Assembly: GCA_002418765.1 (NCBI GenBank) | Contig: DIET01000014.1 | Location: forward strand, 71,307 to 135,306 | Reading direction: 5' to 3' | Source of the DNA: Peptococcaceae bacterium UBA5767 | Lineage (GTDB): Bacteria > Bacillota > TC1 > UBA5767 | DNA length: 64,000 nucleotides | In this document: one piece after another, positions 34,785-43,711 of the stretch | Position numbering within the stretch: position 1 is the stretch's first letter | How the letters are laid out: every line of letters begins with the position of its first letter | The notes under the pieces: generated by a model | What the model was told of the DNA's origin: nothing | The model's database searches: none | The model's input: only the letters and a program-made list of their open reading frames with translations | Program-made: the position numbers and the translations under genes

Positions 34785-36029
34785 CTATGAAAGATTTGCT
34801 TTTATGACACTTTGGAAGGCTGCGTCAATGGCCAATCTCGAATATTCAAAGCTTAATCCTCCTTGAAGATATAAAGCATACGGTTCTCGAAGAGGTGCAT
34901 CACAGCTTAATTCACTGGTGGCGCCCCCAATGAATGTGCCTGCAGCCATAATCACCTGATTGGTGTATCCTGGCATATCCCACGGTTCTGGGACTACAAA
35001 AGAGTCCACTGGTGAATAATGCTGTATGGCCTGACAAAAAGCAATCATTTCTTCTTGTCCGCCAAATCTTATGGCCTGGACGATATCTGTTCTATCTTCG
35101 TCCAGCGCAGGAGAAACAAGGTAACCTTGTTGCTGAAACAAGGAAGCAGCATACACAGCGCCCTTAAGCGCTTCCTCCACCACATGAGGAGCCATGTATA
35201 GGCCCTGGTACATCAATCTACTCAACGTTCCATCAGTGGATCCAACTTCTCTACCGATTCCTGGCGATGTCAGTCGATATGAAATTTGTTCAATATAGTG
35301 TTTCTTACCAACGATATATCCTCCCGTTGGAGCCAGTCCACCTCCAGGATTTTTAATCAAGGAGCCAACCACCACATCTGCGCCTACTTCAGAAGGCTCT
35401 CTTTCTTCTACAAACTCACCATAACAATTATCTACTAGAATAACAACATGTGGAAATTTTGCTTTGATACGACGAATGATGCTTGCGAGATCGGTCATGT
35501 TCAATGAACGTCTCCAATCGTATCCTCTGGAACGCTGCATCAATACCACCTTTGTATCTTCAGGCAATTGCTCCACCCGATCTTCCCATGTTTGCTTCAT
35601 GCTCATTTCAGTATACAGAATACCAAATTCCTGAAGGCTTCCCCTATCGCTATTACCAATGCCTATCACATCTCGAAGAGTATCGTAAGGTGCACCCATA
35701 AAGCTCACAAGGCGATCACCGGGCCTGAGAAGACCAAACAAGCTCACAGCCAACGTATGGGTGCCTGATACCAATTGGGAACGAACCAGAGCATCTTCTG
35801 CATGAAAAACATGAGCAAAAACACGATCCAATAAATCGCGTCCGTGATCTCCATAGCCATATCCTGTACTTCCAGAAAAGCATTCCTGTGATACACGCAA
35901 GTCTTGAAAGGCTTGGATCACTTTTTTATGGTTGTGTTCCACTATACTCTTTCGCTGCAAACAATAGCGTGTCACTTCTGCTAAGGCCTTCTCTCTATAT
36001 TGATTGAAGGAATTACGATCATTAAACAT
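34785..36029 (-). CDS. ynbB: PLP-dependent methionine gamma-lyase-like protein, YnbB/aluminum-resistance family
   Basis: 414 residues of the Met_gamma_lyase family (PF06838). Blocks: FSGSTGYGYGDHGRDLLDRVFA, RSQLVSGTHTLAVSLFGLLRPGD and the PLP lysine in VGSLIKNPGGGLAPTGGYIVG. Homologues are called aluminum resistance protein or YnbB; the reaction is not firmly known. In Bacillota it often lies near lexA or glnA, as here. It is the last gene of the fum-ddl operon, seven bases after ddl. Confidence 0.9.
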   Translation of the reverse strand: MFNDRNSFNQYREKALAEVTRYCLQRKSIVEHNHKKVIQAFQDLRVSQECFSGSTGYGYGDHGRDLLDRVFAHVFHAEDALVRSQLVSGTHTLAVSLFGLLRPGDRLVSFMGAPYDTLRDVIGIGNSDRGSLQEFGILYTEMSMKQTWEDRVEQLPEDTKVVLMQRSRGYDWRRSLNMTDLASIIRRIKAKFPHVVILVDNCYGEFVEEREPSEVGADVVVGSLIKNPGGGLAPTGGYIVGKKHYIEQISYRLTSPGIGREVGSTDGTLSRLMYQGLYMAPHVVEEALKGAVYAASLFQQQGYLVSPALDEDRTDIVQAIRFGGQEEMIAFCQAIQHYSPVDSFVVPEPWDMPGYTNQVIMAAGTFIGGATSELSCDAPLREPYALYLQGGLSFEYSRLAIDAAFQSVIKANLS

Positions 36030-36036
36030 AAATCAC

Positions 36037-37008
36037 CTATACCAAAATATCCCTAAAATGATTTGGGAACTCTTTCCCCAAGGCCATTTCACAAATGAGT
36101 TCTACCAGTTGTTCAAAAGAAATGCCCATATATCTAGCTGCATCAGGAATAAGACTTGTTTCTGTCATCCCTGGAATAGTATTGGCTTCTAAAATATAGG
36201 GTTGAAATGCATAATCGATCATAAAATCAATGCGGCCGAATCCTTGCAATCCTAGTGTCTGATAAGCTTTAGAAGCCATTTTTCGACATAAAACTCGTGT
36301 ATCCTCCGGCAGCCTTGCTGGTATGATATGCTGACTCATGCCAGGCGTATATTTTGTCGTATAATCATATCGACCTGTCGTTGTAGTGATTTCAAGGGTA
36401 GGCATAGGAAACGGATTATCATTACCCAAAACAGATACAGTGATCTCCATACCCAATATCATTTTCTCTAGTAGCAAATGCGACTCATAAGCAAAAGCCA
36501 ACTCGATTCCCTCTTTCAATTCTTGCAGATTGTGGCAGAAGTAAATCCCTATTGAAGATCCTTGAGACGGGGCCTTCACGACCATCGGGAAGCCTATTTT
36601 TTTTATTGCAAGTGCAAGATTCGCCTCTTGGCTTTCGCTGTAGTATTCCTTCTTTCTAATGGTTGTAAAGGTAGGTACTGGTAATCCATTGGACTGAAGA
36701 ATCTGCTGTGCATAGATCTTGTTCATGGCCAAGGCACTTGCTAGCACACCCGAACCCGTATATGCATATCCTTTGGTTTGCAAGTATCCCTGTATCGTCC
36801 CATCTTCCCCTTCCAAACCATGAAGCCCGATAAAGACAACATCCGGTTTGAATTCATCTAGCCATATTGTCCATTCAGGATGAATAATATCTATCGACTT
36901 CACTTCATAATCTAACGCCATCAAGGCAGCTGCAACAGCTTTGCCCGTCTTGATGGATATTTTATTTTCTGTGGAAGAACCTCCCATCAGAACAGCAATT
37001 TTTTTCAT
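36037..37008 (-). CDS. ddl: D-alanine--D-alanine ligase
   Basis: 323 residues, ATP-grasp. N-terminal MGGSSTENKISIKTG, HGLEGEDGTIQGYL, SALAMNK, and the C-terminal NTIPGMTETSLIPDAARYMG are all Ddl motifs. It makes the D-Ala-D-Ala dipeptide for peptidoglycan. It overlaps the fumarase beta gene by an ATGA. Slightly short N-terminal region but all ligand-binding blocks present. D-Ala-D-Lac specificity is not indicated. Confidence 0.93.
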   Translation of the reverse strand: MKKIAVLMGGSSTENKISIKTGKAVAAALMALDYEVKSIDIIHPEWTIWLDEFKPDVVFIGLHGLEGEDGTIQGYLQTKGYAYTGSGVLASALAMNKIYAQQILQSNGLPVPTFTTIRKKEYYSESQEANLALAIKKIGFPMVVKAPSQGSSIGIYFCHNLQELKEGIELAFAYESHLLLEKMILGMEITVSVLGNDNPFPMPTLEITTTTGRYDYTTKYTPGMSQHIIPARLPEDTRVLCRKMASKAYQTLGLQGFGRIDFMIDYAFQPYILEANTIPGMTETSLIPDAARYMGISFEQLVELICEMALGKEFPNHFRDILV

Positions 37009-37550
37009 TGTTGCCCCCCCATTAATTCATAGGCATCCTGTCCTATCGTATCATTCACCACCATCACGGGAAAGTTCTCCACTTCTAGTTCGTAAATGGC
37101 TTCCGGGCCAAGTTCTTCATAGGCGATGCATTTGGCATTCTTTACACACCCGGCCAACAAAGCTCCTGCTCCTCCCCAAGCAGCACAATATACCGCCTCA
37201 TGATCGATCATGGCTTGCTGAACCAATTTATTTCTAGACCCTTTACCAATCATCATACTCAAACCTTCTTCAATAAGTCTTGGCGCATAGCTGTCCATGC
37301 GATAACTTGTAGTAGGGCCAATTGATCCTATAGGCTTTCCTGGTGGCGCTGGAGCTGGACCGGCATAGTAAATGATTGATCCCGGCAAAGGAATGGGCAA
37401 TGGTCTATGATTATCCAGGGCTTCGATCATCCTTCGATGGGCAGAGTCTCTCGCAGTATACATGATCCCACTAATCAAAAGATAATCTCCTGCACGCAAT
37501 CCCTTGACATCTTCTTGTTTTAATGGTGTTTGTAAATGTATGACCTCCAT
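37005..37550 (-). CDS. fumB: Fumarate hydratase class I, beta (C-terminal) subunit
   Basis: 181 residues, swivelling C-terminal domain of the class I fumarase/L(+)-tartrate dehydratase family: GDYLLISGIMYTARDSAHRRM, the YYAGPAPAPPGKPIGSIGPTTSYRMD block and MIGKGSR, which bind substrate. It works with the Fe-S alpha subunit encoded at 38235-39077. Unusually, prsW lies between the two. The ATG at 37550 follows AAAGGAG; a TTG two codons earlier is less likely. Tartrate dehydratase cannot be fully excluded. Confidence 0.92.
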   Translation of the reverse strand: MEVIHLQTPLKQEDVKGLRAGDYLLISGIMYTARDSAHRRMIEALDNHRPLPIPLPGSIIYYAGPAPAPPGKPIGSIGPTTSYRMDSYAPRLIEEGLSMMIGKGSRNKLVQQAMIDHEAVYCAAWGGAGALLAGCVKNAKCIAYEELGPEAIYELEVENFPVMVVNDTIGQDAYELMGGQQ

Positions 37551-37562
37551 GACCAATCTCCT

Positions 37563-38213
37563 TTAGCTTCCTGATAACTTATCAATACTGTTAAGACCAA
37601 GACGGTAATAAAACAAAACCAAAATAGGGAAAACAACCACTGAAAATATCCCATGCTCCAAAAAGATCAAAAAATTATACAGACCATGGATAACTATCGG
37701 ATAAACGAGTGCTTTAATGAATGAAATTGTCTTTTTTTGGGGTCTAAATCTAGCATAGCTTAGATACTGTCCCATGATAATGCCACAAACTGTATGCAAT
37801 GGCACTGCTGTTAAGGCCCTCACTACGCCTGTCTGAAAACCATAACTCCAGACATAGAAAATGTTCTCCACGGTAGCGAAGCCCAAAGAAATGAATACAG
37901 CATAAACAATGCCATCATAATTTTCATCATAGGCTTTATAGCCATTCCAAATCAAGCGGTAAAATACCAAAAATTTCAATCCCTCTTCAATAATTGCAAT
38001 ATTAAAAAAAGATAGCAGAAAAAGATCATACGGTGTATTGCCTTGAGGGTTGATCCACCAGTTGCTTTCCAAAAAACCAGCAGGAATAACCAATAAAGCA
38101 CCCCAGAAAAAAACCTTCCAGAGCATCCTTGTCGGCTCTTTTTTTATGGTGTCCTTATAATAGATATAGATCAGAATAAATATGGTAGGCAAAATGGAGA
38201 TCAATAAATTCAT
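37563..38213 (-). CDS. prsW: PrsW family intramembrane metalloprotease
   Basis: 216 residues, about seven hydrophobic segments. The EE motif E76-E77 in NIAIIEEGLKF, HT in VPLHTVCGIIMG and HGLYNF in the sixth helix match the PrsW/CAAX-protease-like active site. PrsW cleaves the anti-sigma factor RsiW in B. subtilis; no sigma/anti-sigma pair is adjacent here, so the substrate is unknown. It is co-directional and tightly spaced (12 and 21 bases) between the two fumarase subunit genes. Confidence 0.9.
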   Translation of the reverse strand: MNLLISILPTIFILIYIYYKDTIKKEPTRMLWKVFFWGALLVIPAGFLESNWWINPQGNTPYDLFLLSFFNIAIIEEGLKFLVFYRLIWNGYKAYDENYDGIVYAVFISLGFATVENIFYVWSYGFQTGVVRALTAVPLHTVCGIIMGQYLSYARFRPQKKTISFIKALVYPIVIHGLYNFLIFLEHGIFSVVVFPILVLFYYRLGLNSIDKLSGS

Positions 38214-38234
38214 GTTACCTCCTGATTCCCAAGT

Positions 38235-39077
38235 TTAAAGTTCAAACTGTTGATGCCTGGATACATGACAGTTCAGATTGACTGCAGCAGGCATACTGGC
38301 TATATGACAAGGTAAGAACTCCAAGTGAACGTCGAAAGCCGTAGTTTTCCCGCCAAATCCTTGGGGACCAATATGGAGCGCATTGATCTCCTCAAGCCAT
38401 TTCTCTTCCAATATACTTAATTCCGGGTCACTATGACGTTGTCCAATGGGCCGTAATAGGTTCTTCTTGGCTTGTAGTGCACATGATTCAAAATTGCCTC
38501 CCAAACAAGCACCCACTACGATTGGTGGGCAGGGATTGGGTCCAGCCAAGCGAATCGTTTCAAAAACGAATTCTTTGAACCCTTCCAAGCCTTCAGACGG
38601 AGTAAGCATTTTAAGACGAGACATGTTCTCGCTACCTCCGCCTTTGGGCGCCACAGTGACCTTAAAGACATCCTCAGCGACAATGTCAACATGAATCACT
38701 GCTGGCGTATTGTTCCCCGTATTTTTTCTTGTCAAAGGATGCGATACAATCGACTTTCTAAGGTAACCCTTTTGATAGCCATCAGCAACACCTTCTTGAA
38801 AAGCATCCATCAAAAAACCGCCATCAATCAAGACGTTTTGCCCTATTTCCAAAAAAATAACCGCTGTTCCAGTATCTTGACAAATTGGAAGATGATGACT
38901 CTTAGCCAGTTTGGCATTTTCATACAAATCATGCATGATACGACCAGACAACTCATCGACCTCTTTGGTTATGGCTCGTTGATAAGCTTCAATCAGGTCA
39001 CTGGAAGCAATGATATTCGCCTCAATGCATGCCTTCGCTGTGGCTTCAACAATATCACGGTAAAGAATTTTCCGCAT
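38235..39077 (-). CDS. fumA: Fumarate hydratase class I, alpha (N-terminal, Fe-S) subunit
   Basis: 280 residues. C66 in LPICQDTGTAVIF, C183 in GPNPCPP and the C-terminal C257/C270 (LPCHIASMPAAVNLNCH) include the candidate [4Fe-4S] ligands; KGGGSENMSRLKML is the other conserved block. The two-subunit form is typical of anaerobes, and the labile cluster suits an anaerobic life. The ATG at 39077 follows AGAGAGG; an earlier in-frame ATG adds seven atypical residues. It heads the operon fumA-prsW-fumB-ddl-ynbB. Confidence 0.93.
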   Translation of the reverse strand: MRKILYRDIVEATAKACIEANIIASSDLIEAYQRAITKEVDELSGRIMHDLYENAKLAKSHHLPICQDTGTAVIFLEIGQNVLIDGGFLMDAFQEGVADGYQKGYLRKSIVSHPLTRKNTGNNTPAVIHVDIVAEDVFKVTVAPKGGGSENMSRLKMLTPSEGLEGFKEFVFETIRLAGPNPCPPIVVGACLGGNFESCALQAKKNLLRPIGQRHSDPELSILEEKWLEEINALHIGPQGFGGKTTAFDVHLEFLPCHIASMPAAVNLNCHVSRHQQFEL

Positions 39078-39091
39078 GAATAAACCTCTCT

Positions 39092-39120
39092 TTGACAATT
39101 CTGATTATTTTCAGTATACT
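39092..39120 (+). promoter_or_regulatory. Promoter of tRNA-Arg
   Basis: TTGACA at 39092-39097, 17-base spacer, TATACT at 39115-39120; twelve bases before the tRNA. A strong stable-RNA type promoter, divergent from fumA. Confidence 0.85.
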
Positions 39121-39131
39121 TCTAGTTGTTT

Positions 39132-39207
39132 GCGCCTGTAGCTCAGTGGATAGAGCGTTAGTCTCCGGAACTAAAAGTCGCAGGTTCGACTCCTGTCAGG
39201 CGCACCA
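39132..39207 (+). tRNA. tRNA-Arg, anticodon CCG
   Basis: Full cloverleaf of 76 bases: acceptor GCGCCTG (39132-39138)/CAGGCGC (39197-39203), D arm GCTC...GAGC, anticodon stem TTAGT/ACTAA with loop CTCCGGA and anticodon CCG at 39165-39167, T arm GCAGG/CCTGT with TTCGACT loop. The terminal CCA (39205-39207) is encoded. It reads the CGG codon. It is a lone tRNA. Confidence 0.97.
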
Positions 39208-39276
39208 TAACTCTTGTTATTCTAACATGTTTCTACATAGAATTTGCTACTTTTTCATCAAAACCTTATTCATTTG

Positions 39277-39308
39277 GGATTGGCTATCATGAGGCCAATC
39301 CTTCTTTT
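39277..39308 (+). terminator. Terminator after tRNA-Arg
   Basis: Seven-base-pair stem GGATTGG (39277-39283)/CCAATCC (39295-39301), followed by TTCTTTT. Between the tRNA and this hairpin nothing else is seen. Confidence 0.6.
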
Positions 39309-39381
39309 GATTATGCCAAAGTTTCGCATCAAACTCATCCAGATACCAAAAGATACAATTTGGTGTCTTCCAAATCAGAAA

Positions 39382-39431
39382 ACTCCCCTCATGTTGGACA
39401 GCTTAAACAAACTGTCTGCCATGAGGGGAGT
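39382..39431 (-). terminator. Terminator after ispH-rpsA
   Basis: Twelve-base-pair stem ACTCCCCTCATG (39382-39393)/CATGAGGGGAGT (39420-39431) with an inner GACAG/CTGTC helix, read on the minus strand after the ispH-rpsA stop and followed there by TTTCTG. Confidence 0.75.
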
Positions 39432-39455
39432 CAATCAATCGCACAATCTTTTCAT

Positions 39456-41669
39456 CTATACTTCTTCGGTTTTTTCCTGCACTGCAATATCTTCGGTTTC
39501 TTCCTGCACTGCAATTTTTTCTGGTTCTTCCTGCACTGCGATTTTTTCTGGTTCTATTGTCTCATTTTTAACAGATTTTGCTTCTTTTGCTTCTTCTTCT
39601 TTTTTTAAATCAAGCAATTCACCGAACATATCGCCCAGTGTTAAAGGCACATCCTCTTCTGTGGAATACTGGAATTCCTGTTTGTCAACTTTGGGTGTTA
39701 TTTTCTTCTTTGGCTTGGGTTTTACAGGCATTTCCGGTTTTTCTAATGTCGCTTTGATGGACAACCCGATTTTCTTGTCATCAGGATTAACCTTAATGAT
39801 TTTTACTTCAATCGTATCTCCTGGCTTGACAACATCTTCCACTTTTTCCACACGTTCATAAGCCAACTCGGAAATATGCAATAATCCCTCAAATCCTGAC
39901 TCAATTTCTACAAATGCGCCAAAGTCAGTGGTTCTAAGAACTTTGCCGTGAACCAATGACCCTTCAGGATGATTGGCCAATGCTACTGCCCAAGGATCTT
40001 CTTGAAGTGCTTTCAAACTCAATGCAATTTTTTCTTTGTCGCGATCTATTGATAAAACCTTGACTTCAATAACATCACCAATATTAACAGCATCTTCTGG
40101 TTTGTCGACTTTATTCCAACCCATTTCGGAGATATGAAGCAGCCCGTCGATGCCGCCCAAATCAACGAATGCACCGAATTTGGCTGTTCTACAAACAGTG
40201 CCCTGAATGACGGTGCCTTCTGCCAACTTCTCCCAGGTTTCTTCCTTCATACTTGAGCGTTCTTCTGCCAAAATGTCTTTTTGCGACAAAACAATACGAT
40301 TTTTCTTTTTATCCAACTCGATAATCCGAACGCGCAATTTTTGTCCGACATATTTTGAAAGATCATTGACGAACCCGATTTCCAGATGCGAGGCCGGAAC
40401 AAATCCTCTCAACCCATCGAGATCGACGACGACACCACCCTTTACTTCTTCTGTTACCTCTACTTCAAACTCCGTTTTGTCCTCGAAGCTCTGTGTCAAT
40501 TCATCAAACTTCTTGGCCATTTCACGCTTTTGTTTTTTCTTTTCGTTATCATATTTTTTTCTGGTAATCGCTTTTTTTGAAAGAACAGGAGCTCCTTCCC
40601 GGTTACTTTTCTTCACCAGCATCAACTCAAGCTCATCACCAGCTTTTAGCTCATCAAAGTTATCCAGTTCTTTGGCCGCCACAACACCTTCTCTTTTGGC
40701 ACCAATGTCAACCAGAATCTCATCTTGACCTACTTTTACAACAATGGCGTTTAAGATATCACCAACCTTATACGTTTCATCGCTGCTAGGTGTAAAGATA
40801 TCAGCCATCGTTAATTCACCTGAATTATCCTCCACCGTTTCATTCTTCAACTCTTCCATAGCTACAACAACCTCCTTAATTATCCAGTCTGGTGTAGATG
40901 CACCAGCTGTTACCCCAACAGTTTGCATACCTTTGAACCATTCGCTTTTTAATTCTTCAGGTTTCTCGATATGATATACTGGGATATTTTTTTCTCTAAT
41001 GATAGAGAATAATTTATTGGTATTGGCGCTGTGTTTCCCGCCAATGACAATCATAATATCAGAAATTTCTGCAAGTTCTTTGGCTTCTCTTTGTCTGTCA
41101 GAAGTGACCTTGCAAATGGTATTATAAATCACAACATCTTCAAAATGATCTAGCAACCATAATTCTATGTCATGAAATAATCCCGCATTCTGCGTAGTCT
41201 GAGCCAACAAAGCAACTTGTTTGTTTGCCCAGTCCATAGGAATATCTTCAATGTCCATAATCGCTTTGGCACTAGGACCACACCATTCCAACAGTCCTGT
41301 TACCTCTGGATGTTCCGCATCTCCTACAATCAAGACACTACGTTGCTGCTCATGAAGAAGATGACAAATAGTTTGGGCTCTGGTCACATATGGACAGGTC
41401 GCATCGATTAGTCTGGTCTTCTTTTCTAATGTTTCTTTGGTGTGAATACCAATTCCATGAGAACGAATGACCAATGGTATGTTTTCTTGCACCTCTTGGG
41501 TCTCTGTGATACCACATTTTGCCAATCGCTCAACTTCCTGCGTGTTGTGAATCAGTGGACCATATGTCTTTACTTCACCACCATATTGATCTTTTGCTTT
41601 TTCTGCAATATCAATAGCGCGTTTGACCCCATAACAGAATCCGGCAGTTTTGGCTACTATGATTCTCAA
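39456..41669 (-). CDS. ispH: Fusion: HMB-PP reductase IspH + ribosomal protein S1-like domains
   Basis: 737 residues. The first 280 or so are IspH, the last MEP-pathway step making IPP and DMAPP; the [4Fe-4S] ligands are C12 (GFCYGVKRA), C92 (DATCPYV) and C186 (NTICKVTSD). Residues about 295-675 hold four S1 RNA-binding domains, the last two with GAFVDLGG and GAFVEIES cores. A charged tail ends in short repeats. This fusion is known in Clostridia and replaces a separate rpsA; why the two are joined is not known. It follows cmk, which commonly precedes rpsA. Confidence 0.96.
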   Translation of the reverse strand: MRIIVAKTAGFCYGVKRAIDIAEKAKDQYGGEVKTYGPLIHNTQEVERLAKCGITETQEVQENIPLVIRSHGIGIHTKETLEKKTRLIDATCPYVTRAQTICHLLHEQQRSVLIVGDAEHPEVTGLLEWCGPSAKAIMDIEDIPMDWANKQVALLAQTTQNAGLFHDIELWLLDHFEDVVIYNTICKVTSDRQREAKELAEISDIMIVIGGKHSANTNKLFSIIREKNIPVYHIEKPEELKSEWFKGMQTVGVTAGASTPDWIIKEVVVAMEELKNETVEDNSGELTMADIFTPSSDETYKVGDILNAIVVKVGQDEILVDIGAKREGVVAAKELDNFDELKAGDELELMLVKKSNREGAPVLSKKAITRKKYDNEKKKQKREMAKKFDELTQSFEDKTEFEVEVTEEVKGGVVVDLDGLRGFVPASHLEIGFVNDLSKYVGQKLRVRIIELDKKKNRIVLSQKDILAEERSSMKEETWEKLAEGTVIQGTVCRTAKFGAFVDLGGIDGLLHISEMGWNKVDKPEDAVNIGDVIEVKVLSIDRDKEKIALSLKALQEDPWAVALANHPEGSLVHGKVLRTTDFGAFVEIESGFEGLLHISELAYERVEKVEDVVKPGDTIEVKIIKVNPDDKKIGLSIKATLEKPEMPVKPKPKKKITPKVDKQEFQYSTEEDVPLTLGDMFGELLDLKKEEEAKEAKSVKNETIEPEKIAVQEEPEKIAVQEETEDIAVQEKTEEV
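39459..39554 (-). repeat. 27-bp imperfect tandem repeats encoding the S1 C-terminal tail
   Basis: About three and a half copies of a nine-residue unit ([32 protein letters not shown]) at the very end of the IspH-S1 fusion. In-frame and acidic. Confidence 0.85.
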
Positions 41670-41742
41670 ACTATTCTCCCATATTCTTCCTTGCCTACAG
41701 AAATTATTATATAAGTTATTCTTGCAGAAGTAAATTCTTTTT

Positions 41743-42402
41743 TTATCGCTTCTCTATTATTCTAAGCATCTTATTTAATATCTGCTCTACAGAAAGATCA
41801 GTCGTATCGATCATAATAGCATCGTCTGCCATTTTCAAAGGACTGATGGCTCTATTTTCATCCATCTCATCCCGTTTGCGGATACGTTCTTTCATTTCAA
41901 GCAAATCAATAGGCTCTTGTAAAGCATCGGCATCTTTTTTTCTTCTTCTAGCTCGTTCCTCCAAAGTGGCTGTAAGAAAGAATTTAAATTGAGCATGAGG
42001 CAACACTGATGAGCCAATGTCCCTACCATCCATGACCACGTCATGCATTTGCGCCAATTTTCTTTGTTTTTTCACCATGATGCTGCGAACTTCGGAAATT
42101 TTTGCTACTTCTGATACCCAGTTGCTAACTTGTTCTTTCCGGATATCACGTGTAACATCCTGCCCATTCAAATAAACGCAAGAAGAAGAAGGGCACCCTT
42201 GTAAATCAATTTCTAGACTTTCAATCAGTGCTATAAGCTCATCTGTTTTTGTTAAATCTATCTGATGTTGCAAAATGCTCAAAGTCACACTTCGGTACAT
42301 GGCACCTGTATCAACATAAATATACCCCAAACGCTCAGCCAGTAATCTGGCAATGGTGCTTTTTCCTGAGCCCGCAGGACCATCTATGGCTATAGAAACC
42401 AT
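41743..42402 (-). CDS. cmk: Cytidylate kinase
   Basis: 219 residues. P-loop GPAGSGKST (8-16), [11 protein letters not shown], the [22 protein letters not shown] block and the lid [12 protein letters not shown] are diagnostic. It phosphorylates CMP and dCMP. GGAGA precedes the ATG. It sits in the conserved BaiN/YhiN-cmk-ispH(-rpsA) order of Clostridia. Confidence 0.96.
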   Translation of the reverse strand: MVSIAIDGPAGSGKSTIARLLAERLGYIYVDTGAMYRSVTLSILQHQIDLTKTDELIALIESLEIDLQGCPSSSCVYLNGQDVTRDIRKEQVSNWVSEVAKISEVRSIMVKKQRKLAQMHDVVMDGRDIGSSVLPHAQFKFFLTATLEERARRRKKDADALQEPIDLLEMKERIRKRDEMDENRAISPLKMADDAIMIDTTDLSVEQILNKMLRIIEKR

Positions 42403-42413
42403 TTTTTTTCTCC

Positions 42414-43658
42414 TTACTCGTCAAAATGAGCCGCACTCATTCCAGCAACATAACCAGTTGAAAAAGCAATCTGTAAGTTGTAGCCACCCGTATAGGCATC
42501 AACATCCAGCATTTCTCCAGCTAGATATAAACCTTCAAATTTCTTCGATGCCATGGTCCGAGGATCAATTTCGTTGACGGATATCCCTCCTTGGGTAACA
42601 ACAGCCTCGCCAAGGCCTGCATGGTTCGTCACATGCAAGGGCAAGTGCTTCAGAACTCTGAGGATCTCCCGGCGTTTTATTTTATCGACGTCGGAACAGG
42701 CCATGGTTTCTTTTAACATACATATCTCTAATATAACGGGAATGAGCGTTCTTGGGATCAACGATTTCATTGCGTTTCCCAAGTGCTTCCCAGGGGATGC
42801 TTCCAAGTCTCGTATCAGTCGTTTGTCCAATGTTTCTTCATCCAGAGCTGGCTTTAAATCTATAAAAACAGGTATTGGATCAAATGAATTTTCTTCTTCC
42901 AATCTCTTGATGATGTCTCTTGACAAGGTAAGCACAATGGGACCGGAAATACCAGTGTGCGTGAATAACATCTCTCCAAATTCCGATCTTCTTTTTTTCC
43001 CTTCGCCCCATGAAAGAGCGACATTACGAAGCGATAAACCGGTAAGAGAAGTAACCCAGGACTCTTTTGTCTTCAATCCAACCAGAGACGGTCGTGGCGT
43101 TATTAAGCTATGCCCGCATTCTTGAGCCAATCGATACCCACTTCCATCGGAACCTGTCAATGGATAGGTAATGCCTCCTGTACAGAGGACGACCGAGCCC
43201 ATGATTGTTTCTTGTGTATTCAATACAACGCCTACAACTCTCTTTTCATTCTTTAACAATTTTTCAATAGTGATACCCGTACGAACCAAAACACCTTCAG
43301 TCGTCAAAGCCAAACGTAATGAATGTACCAATTCTTTAGCAGAGTCATGTTCCGGAAATACCCTATCTCCACGCTCAACTTTCAAAGCACATCCCAAATC
43401 GATAAAGAATTGCATCAGATCTTGTACGCTAAATTGAGTTAGACAGCTATACAAAAACCTATAATTCCCAGGTATATTGCTTAGAAATTCATCGATTGGC
43501 TTCATGTTGGTTAAATTGCATCTGCCTTTACCGGTAATGCTTAATTTAATCCCCAAACGGTTCTGGTGTTCCAACAAAATCACTCGTGCGCCCTGGCGCC
43601 TAGCGGTAAGAGCAGCCATCATGCCGGCTGCTCCACCACCGATTATGATGACTGCCAT
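42414..43658 (-). CDS. BaiN/YhiN (HI0933) family flavoprotein, NAD(P)/FAD-dependent oxidoreductase
   Basis: 414 residues. N-terminal FAD motif IIIGGGAAGMMAALTARRQGARVILLE, the family hallmark ITGKGRCNLTN near 45, and the C-terminal TQGGISVNEIDPRTMASK and GEMLDVDAYTGGYNLQIAFSTG. The physiological substrate is unknown for most members (BaiN itself acts on bile acids, a specialised case). It is the usual neighbour of cmk in Clostridia. AAGGAG ribosome site abuts the hairpin at 43670-43709. Confidence 0.92.
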   Translation of the reverse strand: MAVIIIGGGAAGMMAALTARRQGARVILLEHQNRLGIKLSITGKGRCNLTNMKPIDEFLSNIPGNYRFLYSCLTQFSVQDLMQFFIDLGCALKVERGDRVFPEHDSAKELVHSLRLALTTEGVLVRTGITIEKLLKNEKRVVGVVLNTQETIMGSVVLCTGGITYPLTGSDGSGYRLAQECGHSLITPRPSLVGLKTKESWVTSLTGLSLRNVALSWGEGKKRRSEFGEMLFTHTGISGPIVLTLSRDIIKRLEEENSFDPIPVFIDLKPALDEETLDKRLIRDLEASPGKHLGNAMKSLIPRTLIPVILEICMLKETMACSDVDKIKRREILRVLKHLPLHVTNHAGLGEAVVTQGGISVNEIDPRTMASKKFEGLYLAGEMLDVDAYTGGYNLQIAFSTGYVAGMSAAHFDE

Positions 43659-43669
43659 CGTTTCTCCTT

Positions 43670-43709
43670 AAAGGTGCAGGGTGAAAGGAAACTTTCACCC
43701 TGCACCTTT
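43670..43709 (-). terminator. 18-bp perfect hairpin between ilvC and the BaiN-like gene
   Basis: AAAGGTGCAGGGTGAAAG (43670-43687) and its exact complement (43692-43709), loop of four. On the minus strand it follows ilvC by two bases and is followed by TTTAAGGAG, the ribosome site of the next gene. T run is short, so it may be a partial terminator or an mRNA processing/stability element. Confidence 0.6.
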
Positions 43710-43711
43710 CA

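Noticed and set aside
39092..39292. Short plus-strand frame covering the tRNA
   Set aside because: The sequence folds as a complete tRNA-Arg with its own promoter; a protein frame here is coincidental.
39244..39861. Plus-strand frame of 205 codons with repeated CTAI segments
   Set aside because: Antisense to the repetitive tail of the IspH-S1 fusion; the apparent repeats are the mirror of the nine-residue repeats.
40207..40728. Plus-strand frame of 173 codons opposite ispH-rpsA
   Set aside because: Antisense to S1 domains with clear family motifs and without any ribosome site.
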